DNA of 64,000 nucleotides from Harmothoe impar (taxonomy: Eukaryota; Annelida; Polychaeta; Phyllodocida; Polynoidae), in assembly GCA_947462335.1 (NCBI GenBank), contig OX381710.1:61326842-61390841 (forward strand), in the 5' to 3' direction. This document shows positions 35,096 to 46,028 of this stretch, piece by piece. The translations under genes and the position numbers were made by a program. The notes beneath the pieces were generated by a model, which worked only from the letters and a program-made list of their open reading frames with translations, made no database searches and was not told the origin of the DNA. The stretch's first letter is position 1; the number at the start of each line of letters is the position of its first letter.

Positions 35096-36955
35096 TGGTT
35101 GGCCCTACCCATCATTGCTGCTTCATAGGCCAGCAGCTGATCCAGACTGTCAATGTCCATGGCTGACCTATCACACAGGTACCTGACATGGTCCTGTATA
35201 TTGCCACAGTGGGGAGTGGGAGGAGTCACCTTGAGGTGCACTGACTGGAGCTTTGACAGACACCCCATGAGCTGATCAAACCCAGCTAGCAAAACTCGTA
35301 GTTATTCACGTCATCTTGACATCTTTTCTCAATAGATATTTACTACATTTGGTTACGTTGTATTCTTAGCCTCATTATGTCCTATATGCAAATGGTTTAG
35401 ACATCATTCTGCAGACATCTTTTTAATGTAACATAATGATATTAATATGACCTGCTTTAAAAGACATCAGGAAGATGCGAAATAAAGATGTAAGTAAGTG
35501 GAATAATTGTAACATTGTGTGAGATGGGTATATTCCAAAATGATTTTAATTGTGGTATAAATTTATTTCATAAATAAGATGCCAGATGCAAACACATTTT
35601 AGACATCATGAAAAGACATGTATCTAACGTCTACCCTACACCTAGAGTAGGACTTCTCCATCAGAAGTAGGTAACATCGAAGGCAATTGATTTAATCAGG
35701 TATTTTTCCTGTAGACATCACCAATATTCCTGGAGAGACTTTGCACATTGGTCCTAGCACAGTGGCCAAGATGTGATGTCAGCTCATGGTCAGTCTATGT
35801 GATTTGAATAGATTTAGCGGCCACAGAAAAGGTGTGCTCGTGTTTATCTCCTGGTTCTCCCTTTAATAATTATTCTATAGAAACAAAAATAATAGATCAT
35901 GCATGCCAGGCAAAAAGCTATTCAAGTTTCATTTTCTTTGTAAATTCATTGTGTTGAATAGATACTTATTTATGGTCAAACTACTGTCAATGTAGATTGT
36001 ATTCTATTGATATTGGCAGAGGGAGACATCTTGTGTCAAAAGTGTGAACTATTTGGGAGCTAAAGAACAGATGTCTCATAGACGTCATAATCTAACAAGA
36101 TAAAGATGTACTACATATGTAAAGTATGCGTAATGTTGATGTCAAATCTATTATGTCATTTTAACATGCACCTTAAGGCATGAATTTGACATAAATGTTT
36201 TATGTGTATAATTTCTCGAAAAAAAGATGTGATATTCTGATCCAGATTTAATCACTTGTTACATCAAGTAATGACCACATAGATATGTATGGATGATATC
36301 AAATGGTTATGTCTCTTTCTATTTGCCATTTAGATGTAAACAGTACATCAGTTTCCTATCAAACTGCTATGTACAAGGATTTACTCCCTTGAGACGTCAT
36401 GATCAGGTCATTTTGACGTATCAACGTGAATATCACAAGTAAAAGATGTGCTTTTTACATAAGGTGCTAGCTGGGAACCTGGTGATCCGGGTGACGCCCA
36501 CTGGGAGATGCCTCTTCAGAGAGAAGAGAGACTTGTTCTTCTTCCTGAGCCTCTTCATCTTCTTGGTGCCAGGACTATCTGAGTCAAATTCACAGTCATC
36601 AGATGACAGGGGGAGGGGCCCATCAGGAGGCCTGTCACCACCTAGCAGTGGGTAGGTGGGTGGGAGGCCAGGTGGGAGGGTGGGTGCAGGAGCCCCAGGA
36701 GGGGTTTTCACCAACCTGTCCAGAGTCCCTTTAATGTCCAGCACTGTCTCCTGGAGGGTGGTGATGCCCGCCTGCACATCTGTGATGTCCCTCCTGACCT
36801 CACTTATCTGGTCCTGTTGAGAGGCCACCCAGTCAGTGAGCCTCTCCACATCATCAGGCTCTTCTTCCTCCTCCTCCTCCCCTTGTGAGGCCTCTCCTGC
36901 CCCACTCCCCCCAGGTATAGCGATGACTCTAGTTTCTCCGTATGGGCGGCCATGT
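35096..36955 (-). pseudogene. Broken minus-strand ORF split by a DNA element
   Basis: Two coding-like pieces belong together. The N-terminal piece (about 36955-36476) starts near an ATG in GCCGCC context, has an acidic Glu run, a heptad-repeat helix (ISEVRRDITDVQAGITTLQE), a Pro-rich stretch and a Lys/Arg cluster ending in GVTRITRF. The C-terminal piece (35280-35096) continues DQLMGCLSKLQSVHLKV...DHVRYLCDRSAMDIDSLDQLL. Removing 35281-36475 plus one copy of the TT duplication joins these two in frame. The coiled coil and following domain suggest a multi-copy transposon-borne or DUF4806-like protein; I cannot name it with confidence. A frameshift in the Glu run separates the ATG from the body. 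Confidence 0.55.
35281..36475. mobile_element. 1.2-kb terminal-inverted-repeat element
   Basis: The ends are CCCAGCTAGCA (35281-35291) and TGCTAGCTGGG (36465-36475), a perfect 11-bp inverted repeat. The outer flanks share AA/TT, consistent with a 2-bp duplication. The interior is AT-rich, non-coding, and full of short AGACATC / GATGT words on both strands. It interrupts an ORF at a point where excision restores the frame. Confidence 0.7.
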
Positions 36956-36985
36956 TAGTTCTGTGCTCGCCATTTATCGTGAGAC

Positions 36986-37291
36986 TTAGGCAGTGACCAG
37001 ACACGCACATACCATAGCTTCCGGGGAACAGGCTACAATACGAGAGCGGAACCCAGGTCTCACGAGATTGCTGATATCAGTGTATACAGAGTGGTTGCGG
37101 GAACAAGTCCGATCCCGGTATAGCCCTATAGCCTGAGGCTCAGGTGGGTTTACAGTCCTATCAAGTTCAAGTTTGGATTTGGCATGTAGTGACATGTTCA
37201 GCAAATCCAATTCACAATGCTGTCCAGTGGGTGGAGGGTGCCTGTACAGGCACTTGCTGCAGTTCCTGGCCGCTCCTGGTATAGGAGGCAT
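36986..37291 (-). pseudogene. Gag-like CCHC-type fragment
   Basis: A 101-residue minus-strand frame from ATG 37291. It contains CSKCLYRHPPPTGQHC near its start, a C-x2-C-x3-H-x6-C pattern seen in short zinc motifs of retroelement gag-like proteins, then a helical stretch. It lies just upstream of, and in the same orientation as, the broken ORF at 35096-36955, so both may derive from one element. No complete gene. Confidence 0.35.
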
Positions 37292-37730
37292 GGTAAATCC
37301 AAAAAGATTACTCCAGCTGCAGAAAAAAATGGCTGTACCTGGTCCCAGTGTTTGAAAGGTAACTGGGTCACAGGGGTGTATTGTGGGAAGTGCCACCCAG
37401 GTGACCCCTAGGTGGGGGACCAGGAACCGACTGCAGCGTCTGAGTAGCAGACCACTGCAGGAGTAATAGTAGTAGTAGTCCACTGACAGTTATACCGTTA
37501 TAATAACAACATAATTATAACCCCTATATACCTTGTGTTTCAAAGTTCAAAGTTTATCATATGAAAGTATATATCAATCTGGTTTCAACATTGACTCAAA
37601 GACACCACACACCAAACATGGTTTATAGTTTCCGGTTATCATACTAGGATGCAAAGGTTCTGCTCTAGGATTTGCACACCGTAGGTGTGATGACCGGCAA
37701 CCAAATTAGGATTAAAAGGTTATTGTTTAA

Positions 37731-39390
37731 GATAAACGGGACGGGATAAACGGAGAACGGGATAAACGGAGAACGGGATAAACGGAGAACGGGATAAACG
37801 GAGAACGGGATAAACGGAGAACGGGATAAACGGAGAACGGGATAAACGGAGAACGGGATAAACGGAGAACGGGATAAACGGAGAACGGGATAAACGGAGA
37901 ACGGGATAAACGGAGAACGGGATAAACGGAGAACGGGATAAACGGAGAACGGGATAAAGGGAGAACGGGATAAACGGAAAACGGGATAAACGGAGAACGG
38001 GAGAAAGGGAGAACGGGAAACCGGGAGAAAGGGAGAACGGGATAAACGGAGAACAGGATAAACGGAGAGCGGGATAAAGGGAGAGCGAGATAAAGGGAGA
38101 GCAGGATAAAGGGGGAGCGGGATAAACGGAGAGCGGGATAAACGGAGAACGGGATAAACGGAGAGCGGGATAAACGGAGAACGGGATAAACAGAGAACGG
38201 GATAAATGGAGAACAGGATAAACGGAGAACGGGATAAACGGAGAATGGGATAAACGGAAAACGGGATAAACGGAGAACGGGAGAAAGGGAGAACGGGAGA
38301 AAGGGAGAACGGGAAACCGGGAGAAAGGGAGAACGGTATAAAGGGAGAACAGGATAAATGGAGAGCGGGATAAAGGGAGAGCGGGATAAAGGGAGAGCGG
38401 GAGAAAGGGAGAAAGGGATAAACGGAGAGCGGGATAAACAGAGAATGGGATAAACGGAGAATGGGATAAACGGAAAACGGGATAAACGTAGAACCGGAGA
38501 AAGGGAGAACGGGAAACCGTGAGAAAGGGAGAACGGGATAAACGGAGAACAGGATAAATGGAGAGCGGGATAAAGGGAGAGCGGAATAAAGGGAGAGCGG
38601 GATAAACGGAGAATGGGATAAACGGAGAGCGGGATAAACGGAGAACGGGCTAAACGGAGAACAGGATAAACGGAGAACGGGATAAACGGAGAACGGGCTA
38701 AGCAGAGAACGGGCTAAATGGAGAACGGGATAAACAGAGAACGGCCTAAACGGAGAACGGGCTAAACGGAGAACGGGCTGAACGCAGAACGGGCTAAACG
38801 GAGAAAGGGAGAAACAGAGAACGGGAGAAACAGAGAACGGGAGAAAGGGAGAAATGGAGAAAGGGAGAGCGAGAGAAAGGGAGAAAGGGAGAAGGGAAGA
38901 AAGGGATAAACGGAGAGCGGGATAAACGGAGAACGGGATAAACGGAGAGCGGGCTAAACGGAGAATGGGATAAACGGAAAACGGGCTAAACGGAAAACGG
39001 GATAAACGGAAAACGGGAGAAAGGGAGAAGGGGATAAACAGAGAACAGGATAAAGGGAGAGCGGGATAAAGCGAGAGCGGGATAAACGGAGAGCGGGATA
39101 AACGGAGAACGGGATAAATGAAGAACGAGCTAAACGGAGAATGGGAGAAACAGAGAACGGGAGAAACAGAGAACGGGAGAAAGGGAGAACGGGAGAACGG
39201 GACAAACGGAGACAGGATAAAGGGAGAGCGGGATAAACGGAGAACGGGATAAACGGAGAACGGGATAAACGGAAAACGGGATAAACGGAAAATGGGATAA
39301 ACGGAGAACGGAAGAAAGGGAGAACGGGATAAACGGAGAACGGGATAAACGGAGAACGGGATAAACGGAGAACGGGATAAACGGAGAACA
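37731..39390. repeat. 16-bp minisatellite array (~100 copies)
   Basis: Unit GGGATAAACGGAGAAC, repeated almost perfectly at 37740-37960 and 39300-39390 and with many point variants (GGGAGAAA, GAGAGCGG, GGGCTAAACGG) between. On the minus strand the 16-base period reads as a 16-residue protein repeat (SVYPVLRLSRSPFIPF) because 16 is not a multiple of 3, so no frame meets a stop. I regard the resulting ORFs as artefacts. Confidence 0.95.
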
Positions 39391-39479
39391 CATAGGTACC
39401 AATATAATCCGACAAAACGAAAATCGCAAATATCAGATCGGCCCGATTTTCGGAAGGGTAGGAGAACTTCAAAATCGTT

Positions 39480-39765
39480 TTTGGGTCAAAATCGTTTAGG
39501 GGCTCAAAATCGGTTTTGGGGGCAAAATCGGTTTTGGAGGCAAAATCATCTGCAGCTCATGCCGCCCCCCGGCCAACCCGACACGTCGAACCAGAAACGA
39601 AGCTGCAACGAAGATGGTGTCGCTGCTGACGCTCCGATCGACTCGCTTTTTCAGCCGAGACGTAAAACAGCGGTTACGCGCTGCCGGGCGCTGACGCCCA
39701 CAGCCACCTGCTCGCCCCCAGCCACCTGCTTTCCCACAGCCACCTGCTCACCTATAGCCACCACC
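39480..39765 (+). repeat. Two short tandem repeats
   Basis: A ~20-bp repeat of GGCAAAATCGGTTTTGG type (four copies, about 39480-39550) and a ~20-bp repeat of CAGCCACCTGCT type (four copies, about 39700-39762). Between them is a GC-richer stretch without a convincing gene. Confidence 0.7.
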
Positions 39766-41654
39766 TGGAATTCGATTATATATGACTTCCAATATATGAA
39801 ATTAGGGTAGCTTCTTCTGGCGATTACGATTCTGCTGTCAGAAATGAGAAATAACGTACTGTACTCAAATTAGATAATTCATTCGACTTTCTAATGACAA
39901 AAGCGGTATGTGTGAGGCGCGTGGTGGCCTGGTAAGTAGCAGAGAGCGGCATAGGAAATAGCAGACGACATTCACCATATAGTTAACCCTTTGAGGCCAA
40001 CATTACCCATTACTATATTCGTATTACAAGGTGTACAGTGTGTTGGGGATGGGTGTATATAGAAGGCCTTAAAGGGTTATTATCCAGGTGTCACAAACAT
40101 GTTGCCACTTCCCTTTAAGGGCCGCAATGTACAGATTAAGCCACCGCGGTGGTACTGGGGAGCTTCTATGGGAGGTGTGATAACCTTGGGCGGGCTCCAG
40201 TGAGTTTTCAAATGCCATGTACCTATTGAAAACTCAGCAGACCGGAATGAGCAGTGCATTCTGGGTGGGAGTCAATAGACCATATGGGGCTAGGTATATT
40301 TTAGCGGATTGTGAGCTAGGCAATGCTGAGGAATGGGAGGAGTCAGCGGAATTAGTTTATAATCACCCTGGCAGAGGGCAGCAGTGCAGGGTGTCTAGTA
40401 CTAATCCTACGGAGAATAGAGGATATGCTGCTAGGGTGCTAGGTCCGATCCCTCAATGCTATTTCAATGGGCTCGCCGTTTGTCTGTCTTAGCTTACGGC
40501 CATCTGTCTATCTTAATACCTGACCGGACACATAGTGCCGGTCAATAAGTGCTCAACGGTTATAAGCACAGTGAACTACTTATGTTAAAGTATATCATAT
40601 ATCTTATCAGTTATGTACTTTAAGGGTTTCCTGTATTATCACTACCATTCTAACTAAGGTTGGGAGGAATGTAGAATCCAGCCCCAGCAGCAGCGCGGGA
40701 AAACGGACGCCAGAGACGTTACTAAGTGCTGCCGCCTATACAGGAACTAGAATTCGAAAAATGTCCGCCATCTTGCCACCTTGCCGTACGTGGTTACCGC
40801 ACTGACTGTGCCTATTATCATTATTATTAAACCAAATAAATGCATTAACCGGACCACAGATGTTACATTTAGTTACATCCGTCTGGCCAATAGTGCTTCC
40901 CAGAATTATTAAGGTAGATGTCTAGGTTGCTCAACAGTTGCACTGCAAAATTTTCTGTGCAGCTGACCTATATGGCCTTGTAAAGAGCAATAGTTAAAAT
41001 GTGAAAGGTGGCATGACCAAGAAGCGATCTCACAACCCCAGTGTCAAAGTCCTACATGGTACACATGTGCCACAGAGCCACAGATACGACTGGATTAGCA
41101 TAATAGTATTAATACGGATCAATAGTTTAGAGGGGTCGGTCATTAATTTTATAATTCTTTCATGGGTGAGTTGAGAATTTTCAGGTCACTTTTTCAGAGA
41201 GATATTGTCAAAATAGTCAATTTTCACCCCTTCATAAGAAATGATGCCTAAGACATTCAACAGTTTTGGACCGTATATGCCACAGTTAGACCTGACTGGC
41301 TGGTGCTTTCCATAACTACGAACTGCTTTTCTCTTTGACTGGTGTAAGTTTTTAGTTAGAATTGACATCTTTATGGCTACCGATGGACTTTATGACCAAT
41401 TTTATCTGTTAAAATATGTTATGATGGTAATATCAAGATGATACTGATATTAATTATTGACACTTTAAAAGCAATTAATCTACATACTCCTTGTCCCGTC
41501 TACCCGGCCCGTCTCAAAATATGCAGCAGTCCAACATTAAAGCACTCCAATGCACTATATGGGTATATAGTCCTTCTAACAGAAAGCTATATTCAGTCTC
41601 ATCAAAGTAGAAATCCATGGGTTGCTATATGAAGGAGAAGGCTATGTTCATGCC
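39766..41654. other. Intergenic, no gene recognised
   Basis: A 91-residue open frame at 40217-40492 has no recognisable motif and no supporting splice or promoter context. The rest is AT-rich unique sequence. Confidence 0.5.
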
Positions 41655-41852
41655 TACCGTAAAACCTCTCTGATAAGCCGACCTCCCTTATAAGCCGACC
41701 CCCCAGTTTTGGAGAATACTATAAGCCGAATTTGGGTTCATTTAAACCTAGTTAAACTATAATCTACTTGATAAAAAACCTTCCTTATGCTATAAGCCGA
41801 ATCAAGCTTAAAATCCCCAAAATGGTTGGCTTATCAGAGAGGTTTTACGGTA
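41655..41852. mobile_element. 198-bp MITE with perfect 25-bp terminal inverted repeats
   Basis: Starts TACCGTAAAACCTCTCTGAT and ends with its exact reverse complement; the full match is 25 bp. Internal GATAAGCC/TATAAGCC blocks repeat. TA at both ends fits a Tc1/mariner or pogo-type target. Confidence 0.9.
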
Positions 41853-44800
41853 TGTGTATGTCTGTGTGGGTGTACATGAGTGTGTCCATGAGTGTCTGCA
41901 TTCATGCTGCATCTGTGCTGCACTCACATGTTGCATCCAAATTGGCGTCTCTTATGGAAATTTCACTTTTTAGAGATTTCGAACTTATTTCTCGCCAAAT
42001 AGAGTGTTTTAAGGGAAATTTCACTTTTTTGCAATTACAAACTTTTTTCTCGCCAAAAGCTGCAGAATCTGCATCCATGCCTGCATCCATGCCAAAGTGA
42101 AAAGTCCTGGCGTTCACGGTTTATGTAGGAAATGTATTAAAAACACCAAAAATATGCAACAAAACCCTAATTTTCTCAAAAACTGTTCAGTAGGAATTTT
42201 TCTAACTGAGGTTCCAGTGTTTTCTACCCTCATATTACACATTGGCATAGAGCATACATTGACACCTAGGAAGGATTTTGCCCTAGAAGCAATCTGTGAG
42301 GCAAAAAACAGCCAAAATGAGCCACTGGTCTGAAGTATAAAACTGGGCATCGATCACCATAGAGCTACAAAGAGAGAGAATCGATGTCCGGTAATAAGTA
42401 TATGTCATTACATTCCTTATATCTTAAGAATTAAGCAAATGAGAATAATGGATTGTATTTCGTCTTCTACCACCAGGTGGCACTATTATGATAGGTTCCC
42501 CTATAGCTCACTAGAGGGCACCACGTGTTGGGGGTAATAAAATCAGAGAGTGAATGACTGAAATCAAAGGACAGAGTGGTGGAAGAGACATAAGGCGGCA
42601 GCAGTTCTAAGCTACCCCTCTGATGCGACCACCTGGCCATTTATTGGTGAATGTAAGCGAAGAGATAAGATCCCAAGCTACCCATCGTCTTAATCTCTCA
42701 ATAGATTGGCTTCTACCTCCCTGTTAGCCCTGACTACTAATAGTAAAAGATGACAATTCATAAAACTATGAAACTGCAATGATTTTTTTCTTTTGCCTGC
42801 AGGATCTGATTATTTAAAACTCTTTAATATGGATAACGCATTATTCTTTGGGGAGAAACCGTATCTTGATGGGGTTATTTCTTGGATGTCTTGTTTAATA
42901 GCATTAAATCTAGTGGATATTTTTAATTCTAGTTATGATTGTATATTATACATTGAGCGAAATTGGTACAATAAAGACAGTACATCAACTATAGTTCTGC
43001 AGCAGAAAGTCCTTGTTTATTATATCAGTCATGGCCAAAGTCAAGAGACCAGCCGGCAGCGCAGCAGGGGGTCGGGCCCCACCTTGCCACCGTCAGCCTC
43101 CCAATAAATACATGGATGATATCACTTATTATCCACTCCCATCGTTATTCAATAACCGTACCTGTAAGGTAACCTTTATATTTTGTATTTTTAGCTTCGG
43201 AATAAATTAGCAGTGACGGTCGGTTGCCGCCTCGGGTCAAGCTCTGGCTTCCAAAGCCTACCAGCCCGGGAAGCCCGCGCCGTCAAAAACGCTATACGAC
43301 GTCTAATATACGCTACATAATAGTGGGGCGCGCCCCAATGTGGCCAGGCAAGAAGCTGTTGCACAGGCTGGAAAACCAATAGTTTTCTTAATCAAAACCA
43401 ATAAGGATTATCTAGTAGTATAACACGCCTCGACATACTGTCTGGTATATATGTAAATTGCTCTGTAAAACAACCTCCTTAAAGTTTAATGGTAACTCTT
43501 TTTTGCCAGCCTTGGAAACCATAGGCAATATCTGTGTTGTCATGATTGTTCCATACACTGACACGGTAGAGTACATTTATTCTTGTCATGTAAAGTATAT
43601 CATAAATGCTCACTGACTTTTATATATTATTAGTATTACTCTGTAGCAAGAAGGAAATAATAGCTTTTTCACACAAATAGGAAACCACTCTTAAAAGTCT
43701 AACTTATGATATTGTTGTGCAAGGTAATTAGAAAGAACCCAAAACATGAACGTCTAAATGTGAAATTTTGTTGAGTTGTTAAACAATCAATTTATCATTT
43801 TGTATGCGATTTGTCACGCAGTGACACACGATTAGTCGCTGGATGCTCAACATATCAAAACAATTCCTGCCAAACCAATATTGGCTGTAAATGATGTCTT
43901 TAAAACAAAACAAGTAGGCAAGGAACTGAATCATTTCTTCATCATCGGGTTCCCGCAGTCGCAGGCTCTGACATGCCAGGGTAGAGGCAACACCTACCAA
44001 CCGAGAAACTGGTATTTATGTCAATTTGACTCGACAGAAATACAGCCATCATATTCAATATGACATTTAAGTATTTGTCAACAAATTGCACAGGTTGTGT
44101 TTTGTTGTTGGCATGGTGTGTTTCCCGGCTGTAGCGGGTGTCTCTGGTGGCCCTGGATGGAGCCGGGTGCGGACTGGGGCAGGTCGGGGCCGGCACGCAG
44201 GCTGCAGGTGCCGCGCCAGCTGAGCTGTTCTCACTGCGTCAACCGGCGCCTACAGCTGTCAGCACGGTGCCAGCCCACGGGCACCTGGTCAGGACTGTGT
44301 ACAGTGTTCTATGTCATAAGACGACAAACGCAGGCCTCATGTCCATCACATGCCACATTCACTGCTATCTGTATCGTGTATCTAGTGCCACTATCTGACC
44401 TCAAATGGCGAGCTATATCAAGCTGCATGTATATGGGGCGTGTAGGGTCTGTCTTTGTAAAGGTTCTGTTAAACAGTTTTTTCTATGTGTTTGTACTTTT
44501 TGCATTGTGGATGTAGTTGCGGCATATGTAGCATGTACGTGTGAGTAGAAGCATGTTGAGTGTTTGGGTCACGGTGTATGAATGTAGGCATGTACATGTG
44601 ACATGAGGCCAACCATGTCTTGTCTTCGGAGGACGATACGATGTCATTACGACATCAACAAGTCATGGATCTATGACGTCAGCATGACGCCACACAACCA
44701 ATGTTATTCAGCAAATACAGGAATCGACAATCATGACACAACCAATGTGCATCACCCAATCCTCCCATCATGGTCCACGGCACTTGAATAAAAGTGATAT

Positions 44801-45092
44801 ATCTTCTTCACATCACTATACCTAGGCCTAAATATCAAATCACAAAGAAGCTCTCCAAGTCTACACTTGCTAGATGGGCTCAGAATACCCTGCAGTTTCT
44901 ACAATAATCAGTACTCATTGAGTATATGTACTTCTTAAAAGCACCGTCTAGAGTGGCAACAAAAATACCGCAAATAAGCACATAAAACACACATCTACTC
45001 TTCTCCAATAGCTTTAAAAGACACTTTGCTCAAAGCAAATTAAAATGGGAGCGCAATGACATTACTTCGCGACAAATGAAAAAATCAACGGT
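41853..45092. other. Intergenic, no firm gene
   Basis: Two GC-rich islands (about 43050-43340 and 44100-44290) stand out from AT-rich surroundings and include short open frames on both strands. I cannot link them to a protein family or to splice sites of the neighbouring gene. CTCF-like motifs lie at 42470-42521. Confidence 0.45.
42470..42521 (+). promoter_or_regulatory. Pair of CTCF-like motifs
   Basis: CCACCAGGTGGCAC at 42470-42483 fits the CTCF core consensus at every position. TCACTAGAGGGCAC at 42508-42521 fits at all but the first. Both have the same orientation, 38 bases apart, between the repeat-rich part of the window and the TMEM131 gene. Confidence 0.5.
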
Positions 45093-45098
45093 TTTATT
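45093..45098 (-). promoter_or_regulatory. Candidate polyadenylation signal of TMEM131
   Basis: AATAAA on the minus strand, about 580 bases beyond the stop codon at 45678, giving a 3' UTR of plausible length. Confidence 0.45.
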
Positions 45099-45677
45099 CT
45101 GACTGCAGGAAAACGTATCTTAAATAACTAAGATATAAAATAGATCCATGATATAGATAAAATCAGCAGGTTTACATCTAAAATGTTTAAAATGCATTAT
45201 AACATGAAAGACTAAGACAATAACTTACGTTGTACTAAAAATAAATATCAAAACGTCCCATTGTGGCGTCTAGGCGGAACATATCTCAAATCAAACTTTT
45301 AATATAATCCTTAGGGATCTACCCTATAACTAAACCTTAACAGAACCGTTTGACACTCTAGGTATTAAAGACCCTACTTCTAGTTCTATCCTCCTTTAAA
45401 CTTTATCACCTACCTGGCTGCAACTACTTAGATGAAAAATATAAACGTCAAATGAAACCTCTAGAGCGACTTTTAATTTCAATTCCAATAATCATAATTT
45501 CTTTTATGCAAAGAAAATGTCTAACCTATAGTCATCTTCAACAAAAACTAAAATAAGGAAAATCTATGTGAAAAGTAACATGTATATGTGGACCTCTCTA
45601 GTCTATCTCTATCTGCCGTTATCAATGACCATGTTAGGAGATTTGGGCACTGCACCCCGTGTGACATTTATACATGT

Positions 45678-46028
45678 TTAGTCGACATCGTCTGGTTTGC
45701 TGGTCGGGAAGCCCCAAGTGTTGGAGTTGCCACTGGCGCTCGGCCTCCAGATACTGCCTAGCGTGTTGCCCAGGGTGTTGAAGGGGTCAAAGCTGCCAAC
45801 CGGTGGTGGGGTGCCGTCGCCGGCCGCCCCGGGGCCCATGCCCGCCTGCTGGGGCGGGGAGGGCGGCTGGGGGGACTGCTGGGGGGAGCCGGAGCTGACG
45901 GGGTCCGAGGCCAGCATGGAGTCGGCGGGGGAGCCGTTGGTGTTGGTGCTCCAGATACTGGACACGTCCGACGTCCACGTGCTGCTCGCCGAGCTGCTCA
46001 TGGCGTTATCCCACAGCGGTGGCGCCAC
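45678..46028 (-). CDS. TMEM131: TMEM131 terminal exon
   Basis: Begins VAPPLWDNAMSS after TGCAG and ends PTSKPDDVD-stop. Ser/Pro/Gly-rich with Trp repeats; the conserved extreme C terminus in this family contacts TRAPPIII (family knowledge). Confidence 0.9.
   Translation of the reverse strand: MAPPLWDNAMSSSASSTWTSDVSSIWSTNTNGSPADSMLASDPVSSGSPQQSPQPPSPPQQAGMGPGAAGDGTPPPVGSFDPFNTLGNTLGSIWRPSASGNSNTWGFPTSKPDDVD

Noticed and set aside
38954..39472. Minus-strand ORFs with SVYPVLRLSRSPFIPF repeats
   Set aside because: Produced by the 16-bp minisatellite; open in several frames at once with no gene context.
43013..43210. Possible first exon of a plus-strand gene (MAKVKRPAGS) followed by a donor-like CCTGTAAGG
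   Set aside because: No downstream exons or recognised domain found; left as unassigned GC-rich sequence.
44097..44516. Cys/Trp-rich plus-strand ORF
   Set aside because: Two overlapping frames look equally plausible, no family match, no splice context.
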